Source of the DNA: Brachybacterium epidermidis
Lineage (GTDB): Bacteria > Actinomycetota > Actinomycetes > Actinomycetales > Dermabacteraceae
NCBI RefSeq assembly: GCF_015209585.1
Contig: NZ_JADEYR010000002.1
Coordinates: 275,138-339,137, forward strand
Direction: 5' to 3'
Length of the DNA stretch: 64,000 nt
Part shown: piece after piece, positions 9,824 through 17,356 of the stretch
How positions within the stretch are numbered: the first letter of the stretch is position 1
Layout: each line of letters starts with the position of its first letter
Notes under the pieces: generated by a model
The model's input: the letters and a program-made list of their open reading frames with translations, nothing else
What the model was told of the DNA's origin: nothing
Database searches by the model: none
Program-made: the position numbers and the translations under genes

Positions 9824-9837
9824 ATAGCAATTGCTAT
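9824..9837. promoter_or_regulatory. Perfect palindrome ATAGCAATTGCTAT, likely antitoxin operator
   Basis: A 14-base perfect inverted repeat lies directly upstream of the antitoxin start. Reading on the minus strand, it overlaps a -10-like TATACT. It stands out as AT-rich in GC-rich surroundings. The position, plus the HTH on the antitoxin, suggests an autorepression site; this is inference. Confidence 0.6.
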
Positions 9838-9967
9838 TGACTTGCCGTCGGCGGGGCGCTCCAGCCCGGTGCAGCCCGTTTCCCCCTCGGGGACCACCCG
9901 GTCGGGGCGTGACCAGGCCACGGCGTTATGCTCGATGCATCCCCCGTCGACTTCCAGGAGGCTCTCC

Positions 9968-11713
9968 ATGGCACGCACCACCACCTTCGCCGAACTTCTC
10001 GTCACCCAGCTGAGGGACATGGGGGTGGAGCGCATCTACGGAGTGGTGGGCGACTCGCTGAACCCTGTGGTGGACGCGGTGCGCAAGACCAAGGGCATCG
10101 ACTGGGTGCACGTGCGCAACGAGGAGGCCGGAGCCTTCGCCGCCGGCGCCGAGGCCCGCGTGACCGGGAAGCTCGCCGTGTGCGCCGGCTCCTGTGGGCC
10201 GGGCAACACCCACCTGGTCCAGGGTCTGTTCGACGCCCACCGCGACAACGCTCCCGTCCTCGCGATCGCTTCCCACATCCCCAGCGCCAAGATCGGCACC
10301 GGCTTCTTCCAGGAGACCCATCCGGAGACCCTGTTCCGCGAGTGCTCCCACTACTGCGAGATGATCAACTCCGGCGAGCACGGCGCCACCCTGCTGCACA
10401 TCGCCGCCCAGACCGCCCTCGCCAAGCAGGGGGTTTCGGTGCTGGTGCTGCCCGGCGACGTCGCCGACGAGGAGGTCTCCGGCCCCCTCACCCGCGACCT
10501 GGCCACCGAGTTCGGCGCCGTGCAGCCCGCACCCGGGCCGGTCGGCCGTCTGGCCGAGCTGATCGACCAGGCCGACAAGGTCACCCTGTTCGTCGGCGCC
10601 GGGGTGAAGGACGCCCGCGAGGAGGTGCTCGCGCTGGCCGGGGCGCTGAAGGCGCCGATCGGTCACGCCTTCGGCGGCAAGGAGATCATCCAGTACGACA
10701 ACCCCTACGACGTGGGGATGAGCGGCCTGCTGGGCTACGGCGCCTGCTACGAGGCAATGCACGAGGCCGATCTGGTGATCCTGATGGGCACCGACTTCCC
10801 CTACAGCGAGTTCCTGCCCGAGCCCGACGGCGCCAAGCTGGTCCAGATCGACGCCGACGCCTCCCGCCTGGGCCGCCGCGCGCCCCTGGACCTCGCCCTG
10901 CACGGCGACGTGGCCCTCACCATTCAGGCCCTGATGCCGCTGATCAAGGTGAAGAAGAGCAAGCGGTTCCTCTCCAAGATGCTCAAGCAGCACCACAAGG
11001 CCCTCACCGGGGCGGTCGCGGCGTACACCAGGAACGTCGAGAAGCTGACCCCGATCCACCCCGAGTACGTGGCCTCCGTGCTGGACGAGGTCGCCGATGA
11101 CGATGCGATCTTCACCGTGGACACCGGGATGTGCAACGTATGGGGCGCCCGCTACATCACTCCCAACGGCAAGCGCCGGCTGTTCGGCTCCTGGCACCAC
11201 GGCACCATGGCCAACGCCCTGCCGCAGGCCATCGGCGCCTCCGCCGCGTTCCCGGACCGCCAGGTGATCTCCATGAGCGGCGACGGCGGCCTGAGCATGC
11301 TGATGGGTGAGCTGCTCACCGTGAAGCTGCACCAGCTGAACACCAAGATCCTGGTGTTCAACAACTCCAGTCTGGGCATGGTGAAGCTGGAGATGCTGGT
11401 GGGGGGCATCCCCGACTTCGAGACCGACCACGAGCACGTCGACTTCGCCGCCATCGCCCAGGGCGCAGGGATCCCCTCGGTGCGGATCACCGACCCGAAG
11501 AAGCTGAAGAAGGAGCTCGCGGCGGCGCTGGCCACCCCCGGGCCGATGCTGATCGACGTGGTCACCGATCCCGACGCCCTCTCGATGCCGCCGAAGATCA
11601 CCGCGCAGCAGATCCGCGGCTTCGCCACCGCCTCCACCAAGGTCGTCCTCGGCGGTGGCGTGGGCAGGATGGTGGACATGGCAGCCAGCAATATCCGCAA
11701 CATCCCGCGCTGA
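9968..11713 (+). CDS. poxB: Pyruvate dehydrogenase (quinone) / pyruvate oxidase, ThDP enzyme
   Basis: 581 residues from ATG 9968, preceded by CAGGAGG. It has the three-domain layout of ThDP-dependent oxidases: the PYR domain with the catalytic glutamate in VRNEEAGAFAAGAEA (about residue 50), a central FAD/nucleotide domain, and the PP domain with MSGDGGLSMLMGELLT...NNSS (about 436-470), the GDG-to-NN magnesium-ThDP motif. PoxB makes acetate and CO2 from pyruvate and passes electrons to menaquinone at the membrane. It is monocistronic here, between the toxin-antitoxin pair and the polysaccharide operon. Confidence 0.88.
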   Translation: MARTTTFAELLVTQLRDMGVERIYGVVGDSLNPVVDAVRKTKGIDWVHVRNEEAGAFAAGAEARVTGKLAVCAGSCGPGNTHLVQGLFDAHRDNAPVLAIASHIPSAKIGTGFFQETHPETLFRECSHYCEMINSGEHGATLLHIAAQTALAKQGVSVLVLPGDVADEEVSGPLTRDLATEFGAVQPAPGPVGRLAELIDQADKVTLFVGAGVKDAREEVLALAGALKAPIGHAFGGKEIIQYDNPYDVGMSGLLGYGACYEAMHEADLVILMGTDFPYSEFLPEPDGAKLVQIDADASRLGRRAPLDLALHGDVALTIQALMPLIKVKKSKRFLSKMLKQHHKALTGAVAAYTRNVEKLTPIHPEYVASVLDEVADDDAIFTVDTGMCNVWGARYITPNGKRRLFGSWHHGTMANALPQAIGASAAFPDRQVISMSGDGGLSMLMGELLTVKLHQLNTKILVFNNSSLGMVKLEMLVGGIPDFETDHEHVDFAAIAQGAGIPSVRITDPKKLKKELAAALATPGPMLIDVVTDPDALSMPPKITAQQIRGFATASTKVVLGGGVGRMVDMAASNIRNIPR

Positions 11714-11894
11714 TCAGCACAGCCGGCGGGGGTGAGTAAGCGCCCTCTGTGGTGGACCTTGCACTCCGGCGCACCTGCACGCCCTAGGATAAAGAGGGCG
11801 AACCGTCTGCTTGTTCAATGATGGCGGGCCGTTGCGCGCCCCGCCATGCAGACGGTGCGAAGGTACGTCAGAGATGCGAGGAAAGGGCCATGGC

Positions 11895-13520
11895 GTGACG
11901 ATCGAGGACTTCCTGCGTCTACTGCTGCGCAATGCGGTGTGGCTGATCCTGCTGACTGTGCTGGGTGCGGCGGCCGGTTACGGCTTCTCCTACACGAAGG
12001 CGCCGGTCTACCAGGCCAGCGCACTCGGCTTCGTTCGGGGTGCCTCCGGCGCTGGCAACGATCCGATGAACTCCACTCAGGGGCAGTACTCCAAGGCCCA
12101 GTTCTACCTGCCGCTGTTCCAGACCCGCGCGGTGGGTCAGACCATTGTCGATGAACTCGGCATGGACGCGAGCCCCGATGCGGTGGCTGGGTCTCTGGCC
12201 ACCTCGCTGGACCCGAACGCGCCGATCATCACTGTGACCGCCTCGGCCGGCAGTCCGGAGGACGCCAGCGCCATTGCCAACGCGTCCATCGAGGCGGTGG
12301 CCGCGGAAGCCGAGATGCTCGAGCCCGGCAACGGTGACCGGCTGGTGCCGTACCAATCGGCCATCACCCCCGGTGCCCCGTCGTCCCCCGACCGTGAGAA
12401 GTACCTGATGGTGGGGGCCGCAGCCGGCCTGCTCGCCGCGATGGCACTGGCAGTGCTGCGCAGCCGCAACGACTCGCGCCTGCGCACGGTGGACCAGCTC
12501 ACCGATCAGTTGCACGTTCCCGTCCTCGGTGTCCTGCCCGACATGAAGGACTTCACCCGGTCCAAGTCCGGCACGCTGCCGGAACCCAAGACCTTCCAGT
12601 CCCGTGAGGCACTGCGAAAGCTGCGCACCAACCTGCGGTTCGTGGACGTCGACAACCCCCCCCGCTCCATCGTCATCACCTCCAGCGCGCCCGCCGAGGG
12701 CAAGTCGGTGGTCTCGGCGAACCTCGCCCGGGTGATCGCCGGGACCGGCCAGCCCACCCTGCTGATCGACGCAGACCTGCGCCGCCCCCAGGTGGCCAAG
12801 GAGTTCGGGATCGACGGCGGCGTGGGCCTGTCCCAGCTGCTGGCGGGGGCCGTCTCCCTCGATGACGTGATCCATGAGGTGCCCGGGAGCCTGCTGTCGG
12901 TGCTGCCGGCCGGGCAGATCCCGCCGAACCCCTCGGAGCTGTTGGGATCGCGACGCATGCAGGACATGATCCGCGAGCTCGGCCGCCACTACTTCGTGGT
13001 GATCGACGCCCCGCCGGTGCTCGCGGTGACGGACGCCCAGCTGCTCACCCGCCACGCCGACGGTGCGGTGCTGGTGGCCGTCGCCGGCCGCACCCGCGTC
13101 GAAGGCCTGAGCCGGGCCGTCGAGGCGATCGAGAAGGTCGCCGGCACCGTCTTCGGTGTGGTGCTGAACCGTGCCTCCACCAGCCGCCTGAAGCGCATCG
13201 CCTACGGAGACGCCGAGTACGGCTACTCCCCTTACGGCGACGGCTCCAAGCGGTACGCCTACGGCTCCGCCAACGGATGGGAGACCGGGCCGCAGGCCGA
13301 GCTGGAGGTCCCCGATGATGTAGTGACTGCGCCGGTTCCCGAGGCCCTCGTCGTCGAGGCGGGGGAGACCCCGGCCGCCCCGGCCAGGTCGCGCCATCGC
13401 GGGGGCCGGCGCTCCGTCCCCCCGGAGGAGACCACCCAGCTGCCCGGCCACGGGGCCAGCACCGCGCGCCGCTGGCCTGCAGCCGGTGACGGCAGCACCG
13501 GGCAGGACGGCCGGAAGTGA
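11895..13520 (+). CDS. Polysaccharide chain-length regulator fused to BY-kinase (Wzz + tyrosine kinase)
   Basis: 541 residues from GTG 11895, which has GAGGAAAGG eight bases upstream. An N-terminal Wzz domain has two membrane helices (about 14-34 and 170-190). The cytoplasmic BY-kinase follows, with Walker A SAPAEGKS near 263-271, Walker A' LIDADLRRP near 290 and Walker B VIDAPPV near 370. A tyrosine cluster (YGDAEYGYSPYGDGSKRYAYG-type, about 436-456) is the probable autophosphorylation tail. Fused Wzz-kinases of this kind control capsule/EPS length in Gram-positives. It opens a 12-gene plus-strand operon. Cognate low-molecular-weight phosphatases lie 37 and 47 kb away. Confidence 0.9.
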   Translation: MTIEDFLRLLLRNAVWLILLTVLGAAAGYGFSYTKAPVYQASALGFVRGASGAGNDPMNSTQGQYSKAQFYLPLFQTRAVGQTIVDELGMDASPDAVAGSLATSLDPNAPIITVTASAGSPEDASAIANASIEAVAAEAEMLEPGNGDRLVPYQSAITPGAPSSPDREKYLMVGAAAGLLAAMALAVLRSRNDSRLRTVDQLTDQLHVPVLGVLPDMKDFTRSKSGTLPEPKTFQSREALRKLRTNLRFVDVDNPPRSIVITSSAPAEGKSVVSANLARVIAGTGQPTLLIDADLRRPQVAKEFGIDGGVGLSQLLAGAVSLDDVIHEVPGSLLSVLPAGQIPPNPSELLGSRRMQDMIRELGRHYFVVIDAPPVLAVTDAQLLTRHADGAVLVAVAGRTRVEGLSRAVEAIEKVAGTVFGVVLNRASTSRLKRIAYGDAEYGYSPYGDGSKRYAYGSANGWETGPQAELEVPDDVVTAPVPEALVVEAGETPAAPARSRHRGGRRSVPPEETTQLPGHGASTARRWPAAGDGSTGQDGRK

Positions 13521-14473
13521 CCTCCCGGCTCGGTGCGGTGATCCCCGTGCACGGGCCGATCGAGCCTGTCCTGCCTCTACTTAACTCGCTGGTAGGCGGG
13601 AGCACGCCGTCAGATGGAAGGCCCGCCCTGGTGGTGGTCGTGGATGATGCCACCGCCGAGCCGGTGGACCCCAATGCCCTTCCCCCGGGCGTGGAGCTGG
13701 TGCGCCGCGCCACCAACGGGGGCTTCGGGGCCGCTGTCAACACCGGTCTTGACCGGCTCGCCCGGGAGGGCCTGGACCTGGCCCTGGTGTTGAACTCCGA
13801 TCTGCGGGTCCCCGACGGCTTCGTTCGTGACCTGGTTGCCCATGCCCAGCCGTGGCAGCCGGCCGTCGTTGGCTGCCGTGCCGAGGGGCCCGACGGGATC
13901 TCCGGTCACTCCGCACGGTATTTCCCTACCGCCTCCCACCAGATCATCGAGTGGCTGGTACCGCTGGCCTCCCAGCGTCACCGCGACGTGCTGCACCGTG
14001 CGGTGGGTCACGACATGGCAGCGGAGCGCGGCACGGGCATGATACCTGTGGACTGGGTGAGCGGAGCCGTGATGCTGCTGCCACTGACCCAGGTGCGTGA
14101 GGTGGGGGGCCTGGACGAGCTGTACTTCATGTATGCCGAGGAGGTCGACCTCCAGCGCCGCCTTCGCGCGGTCGGGGTGCCTTCGCTCTACGACGCCGAC
14201 CTCACCGTCACCCACGTGGGCGGCGGATCCTCCGGCGGTGAGGCCCGCCGACGGCAGTGGCTCGTGGCTGGCCGCGATCGCTACGCGCGGTTGCACGGGC
14301 GCCCCCGCACCCTTCGTACGGGTCTGCGTGCCGCCCCCCTCGCCAATCTCGCCTGGAACACCGGGCGCAGAGTGGCTGGGCGGGACGTCGCTCCCTTGGC
14401 TGCGTTCCGCGAGCAGTGGGGCGTCATCTCCGATGCGGCTCGAGGAACCGTCGCCGAGAGGAACCGACGATGA
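13517..14473 (+). CDS. Glycosyltransferase family 2
   Basis: 318 residues from GTG 13517, overlapping the kinase stop by GTGA. The GT-A fold is shown by AVIPVHGPIEPVLPLLNSL at the N-terminus, VVVDDAT, NGGFGAAVNTGL, and VLNSDLRV in place of a DxD. The late segment VGGLDELYFMYAEEVDLQRR is the ED acceptor motif of rhamnosyltransferase-like GT2 enzymes. It probably adds a sugar to the lipid-linked repeat on the cytoplasmic face. Donor and linkage cannot be told. Confidence 0.87.
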   Translation: MTSRLGAVIPVHGPIEPVLPLLNSLVGGSTPSDGRPALVVVVDDATAEPVDPNALPPGVELVRRATNGGFGAAVNTGLDRLAREGLDLALVLNSDLRVPDGFVRDLVAHAQPWQPAVVGCRAEGPDGISGHSARYFPTASHQIIEWLVPLASQRHRDVLHRAVGHDMAAERGTGMIPVDWVSGAVMLLPLTQVREVGGLDELYFMYAEEVDLQRRLRAVGVPSLYDADLTVTHVGGGSSGGEARRRQWLVAGRDRYARLHGRPRTLRTGLRAAPLANLAWNTGRRVAGRDVAPLAAFREQWGVISDAARGTVAERNRR

Positions 14474-15516
14474 ACGCCACCGGTAGGACCAGCGCCACCG
14501 TTCCCCGGAAGATTGTGCTGGTCACTCCTACCTTCCACGACTACGCCACCAGCATCGCGCAGGCCTTCGAGCGGGCGGGGCATGAGGTGGTGACCGTGCG
14601 CTATGACGATTATGTGACCGTGAAGGACAAGGCGCGCCTGAAGGCCACCGTGGAGTTGCCCAGCAAGCTGCGCCTGCCCGGTGACCATGCCGGCCGCGAA
14701 CGCCGCCGGGTCACGGACTCTGTGCTGAGCGACCTCACCGCCGCCCGCCCGGACGGTGTGGTGGTGATCAAGGGGGACATGCTGGATGACCGCTTCTGGT
14801 CCCACCTTGATGCCCACCGCGTCCCGCGGATCCTGTGGCTGTACGACGACCTGCACCGCCACCCGTACAGCCCTGAGTTCCTGGCACAGCTCGGGCCGGT
14901 GGTCTCCTACTCCGAGTCCGAGGCTGCGATGCTGCGGGAGCAGCACGGGGTCGATGCCACCTGGGTGCCGGATGCCTTCGACCCGCACCGTGCACAGCCC
15001 ACCGGTCGCCGAGTCGACCGGATCGCTTTCGTGGGCGCTGCCCACGCCGACAGGGTGCGGATCCTGCAGGATCTCACCGATCGCGGCCTGCCGGTGCATG
15101 CCTGGGGCCGGGACTTCTCGCACCACCCCGTGGACCGGCTGCGCACCTGGGGCTGGAAGCGCCCCTTGATCCCCGCTTCTCGCGACATCCCGCTCACCGA
15201 GGCATACCTGGTGGTGGGGGAGTCGTCGGCCTCGGTGAACATCCACGGCCCGCAGACTGACCACCCGATGCGCACGTTCGAGGTGCCTGGCATGGCCGGG
15301 GTGTCCCTCGAGGACCGCGCGTCGGTGGCCCGGTTCTACGATGTGGGGACCGAGGTGGAGGTGTGGACCGACGTCGATCACCTCGCTGAGCTGTGTGAAC
15401 GTTCCCGGAAGGACCGCGTGTGGTCCGAAGGGCTGCGGGAGAAGGGCAGGGCCCGCAGTTTGGCGGAGCACACGTTCGACCATCGGATCACGGAGGTGGA
15501 CGCACTATGGCGCTGA
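14470..15516 (+). CDS. Glycosyltransferase, CgeB/family 1-like
   Basis: 348 residues from ATG 14470 (ATGA overlap). The first half (KIVLVTPTFHDYATSIAQAF, AGHEVVTVRYDDYV) and the later HVPDAF-type segment TWVPDAFDPHRAQPTG, then VNIHGPQTDHPMRTFEVPG, follow the GT-B fold of CgeB-like glycosyltransferases. The C-terminal segment with E-V-P-G and a downstream YDVGTEVEVWTDVDHL is the usual donor-site end of this family. Coupled on both sides. Sugar specificity is unknown. Confidence 0.75.
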   Translation: MNATGRTSATVPRKIVLVTPTFHDYATSIAQAFERAGHEVVTVRYDDYVTVKDKARLKATVELPSKLRLPGDHAGRERRRVTDSVLSDLTAARPDGVVVIKGDMLDDRFWSHLDAHRVPRILWLYDDLHRHPYSPEFLAQLGPVVSYSESEAAMLREQHGVDATWVPDAFDPHRAQPTGRRVDRIAFVGAAHADRVRILQDLTDRGLPVHAWGRDFSHHPVDRLRTWGWKRPLIPASRDIPLTEAYLVVGESSASVNIHGPQTDHPMRTFEVPGMAGVSLEDRASVARFYDVGTEVEVWTDVDHLAELCERSRKDRVWSEGLREKGRARSLAEHTFDHRITEVDALWR

Positions 15517-16649
15517 AGTACCCACGATCGATGGAGGACTGGGCGGCCTGGCAGGCATCCCGTCAGCGCATGCGCCGAGCCAAGCACCGCGTGGCCGGCG
15601 CGGTGGACAGTCTGCGCGGCGCCGAGCCGGAGATCCCCCGCGTCACCCTGTACCGCCGGGTCTCGGCCGACGGGGACCTGCTGGTGGAGGACGGCCGCAC
15701 CAAGCCCCTGCTGATCGCCCTGGACTCCGCGTCCCCCACCTCGATCGCCTCCGTGGCCGACGTGATCCCCTATACCCGCGGTGACGTGGCGGGGCTGGCC
15801 CCCAAGGGTGTGGAGGTGGAACTGCCCGGTGCGGAGGACTGGTCCCGGCGTGATCTCCCCGCCGATGTGGGCGCCGTGCTCACCTCCGTGGACCCGTACG
15901 CCGTGATGAGCCTGGGTGCGCACCTGCGCGCCGGCGCCCTGGCCGACGGTATTGCCCAGAAGCTCGGCGTGCCGCACTACGTGGTCCAGCACGGCGCGCT
16001 CACCCCGTACGCCCCGCCGCTACCGGAGAACGCGCACCTGCTGGCCTGGACCCAGGCCGACGCCGACTTCTGGAGGTCTGGGCGCGACGACGTGCAGACC
16101 ACCGTGGTGGGCTCCCAGCTGCTGTGGCGAGCCGGGCACGAGACCACCGCGGTCCCGGCCGACGCCACTCCCGTGTTCCTGGGCCAGCTGCACGGTGCAG
16201 AGCTGCCGCGCTGGGTGACCGGCGGGGCAGCACAGAAGTTCTGCCTCCAGCACGATGCGATGTACCGTCCCCACCCCTCCGAGACGGACGTGCTCTCGCG
16301 CCTGCAGCATCAGGTGTGGCAGAGGCGAGGCATCGAGTTCGCTCCCACCGATGTGCCGCTGCGGCAGGTGGCGGAGCCGGTAGTCGCGGTGTTCTCCACC
16401 GGCATCCTCGAGGCCGCAGCCCGCGGCGGGCCAGCCTGGGCCTACGCGCCGCGCGCCCCACGCTGGGTGCACGAGTTCTGGGAGCGCTACGGCATGAAGC
16501 CCTACGGCGGAGACCCCACCCCGGCCCTGCCCATCGGCACCGGGGAGCCGGCCGTCGCTATCGCGGGTCTGGTCGATCCACTCCCGGGTGAGGAGCCGGG
16601 CCCGTCGGCCGGCCCTGTCCCGTCGGCCGGACCCGGAGGTGCTGAGTGA
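15507..16649 (+). CDS. GT-B-like protein, candidate nonulosonic acid transferase
   Basis: 380 residues from ATG 15507, overlapping the preceding gene by 10 bases and the next (CMP-nonulosonate synthetase) by GTGA. I do not recognise a precise family. KLGVPHYVVQHGALTPYAPP, AMYRPHPSETD and VVAVFSTGILEAAARGGP resemble the donor-binding half of GT-B enzymes such as capsule sialyl/polysialyl and glycerophosphate transferases. The direct position before neuA/neuB homologues makes it the best candidate in the operon for using the CMP-activated sugar. That role is inferred from context. The last ~20 residues are a low-complexity PSAGP tail. Confidence 0.55.
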   Translation: MALKYPRSMEDWAAWQASRQRMRRAKHRVAGAVDSLRGAEPEIPRVTLYRRVSADGDLLVEDGRTKPLLIALDSASPTSIASVADVIPYTRGDVAGLAPKGVEVELPGAEDWSRRDLPADVGAVLTSVDPYAVMSLGAHLRAGALADGIAQKLGVPHYVVQHGALTPYAPPLPENAHLLAWTQADADFWRSGRDDVQTTVVGSQLLWRAGHETTAVPADATPVFLGQLHGAELPRWVTGGAAQKFCLQHDAMYRPHPSETDVLSRLQHQVWQRRGIEFAPTDVPLRQVAEPVVAVFSTGILEAAARGGPAWAYAPRAPRWVHEFWERYGMKPYGGDPTPALPIGTGEPAVAIAGLVDPLPGEEPGPSAGPVPSAGPGGAE

Positions 16650-17356
16650 GTGTGCTGTGCGTGATCCCGGCGCGCGGCGGTTCCAAGGGGATCCCCCGCA
16701 AGAACCTGTTGCCCGTGGGTGGCAAGCCACTGATTGCCTGGACGATCGCCCAGGCCCTGGCCACCACCGAGGAGTCGGACCTGATCGTCGCGGTCTCCAC
16801 CGAGGACGAGAAGATCGCCCGCGTGGCCCGTGAACACGGCGCCCGCGTGATCGAGCGACCCGTTGAACTGGCACAGGACACCACCGCTACCGAGCCGGTG
16901 CTGCTGCACGCCATGGACGTCGCCGAAGCGCAGGGGATCGACCTGGAGGCCGTGATGCTGCTGCAGGCCACCTCGCCCGTGCGGCTGCCCGGCACCCTGG
17001 ACCGTGCCGTGGCGCAGTTCCGTGACAGCGGCTGCGATTCCCTGATCGGTGTGCTGCCCCAGTCCCCGTTCTTCTGGCACCTGCCGGAAGCAGACGGTGA
17101 GCAGCCCCGGGCTGACTACGACTGGACGGCGCGCCCACGCCGGCAGGACCTCACCGCCGGCCAGCACCACTACTTCGAGAACGGGAGCCTGTACGTCACG
17201 GCCCCGCACGTGTACCGCGAGACCCGAAACCGTATTGGCGGCCGCATCTCCCTGTTCGTGCTCGACGAGCTCGAAGGGGTCGACATCGACACCGAGGCGG
17301 ACGTCGCGGCAGCCGAGCGCATGCTCGCACGCACCGGATGGAGCACCACCGCATGA
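16646..17356 (+). CDS. neuA: CMP-nonulosonate (N-acylneuraminate) cytidylyltransferase
   Basis: 236 residues from GTG 16646. The nucleotide-binding N-terminus IPARGGSKGIPRKNL is diagnostic of the NeuA/LegF/KdsB group, and LLQATSPVRLPGTLDRAV is the family's second signature. It transfers CMP from CTP to a nine-carbon (or similar) 2-keto acid. The start overlaps the previous stop by GTGA, and ATGA joins it to the NeuB fusion downstream. I cannot decide from sequence among Neu5Ac, Kdn, legionaminic or pseudaminic acid. No NeuC-like 2-epimerase or LegB/C/PseB gene is in the window. Confidence 0.88.
   Translation: MSVLCVIPARGGSKGIPRKNLLPVGGKPLIAWTIAQALATTEESDLIVAVSTEDEKIARVAREHGARVIERPVELAQDTTATEPVLLHAMDVAEAQGIDLEAVMLLQATSPVRLPGTLDRAVAQFRDSGCDSLIGVLPQSPFFWHLPEADGEQPRADYDWTARPRRQDLTAGQHHYFENGSLYVTAPHVYRETRNRIGGRISLFVLDELEGVDIDTEADVAAAERMLARTGWSTTA

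Noticed and set aside
9674..9967. Upstream extension of pyruvate oxidase by ~98 codons
   Set aside because: The extension is antisense to the antitoxin gene and has no family counterpart; ATG 9968 has a good ribosome site and the normal ThDP-enzyme N-terminus.
11759..11790. Promoter TTGCAC...TAGGAT ahead of the polysaccharide operon
   Set aside because: The boxes look acceptable but the spacer is 20 bases, too long for a standard sigma-70-type promoter.
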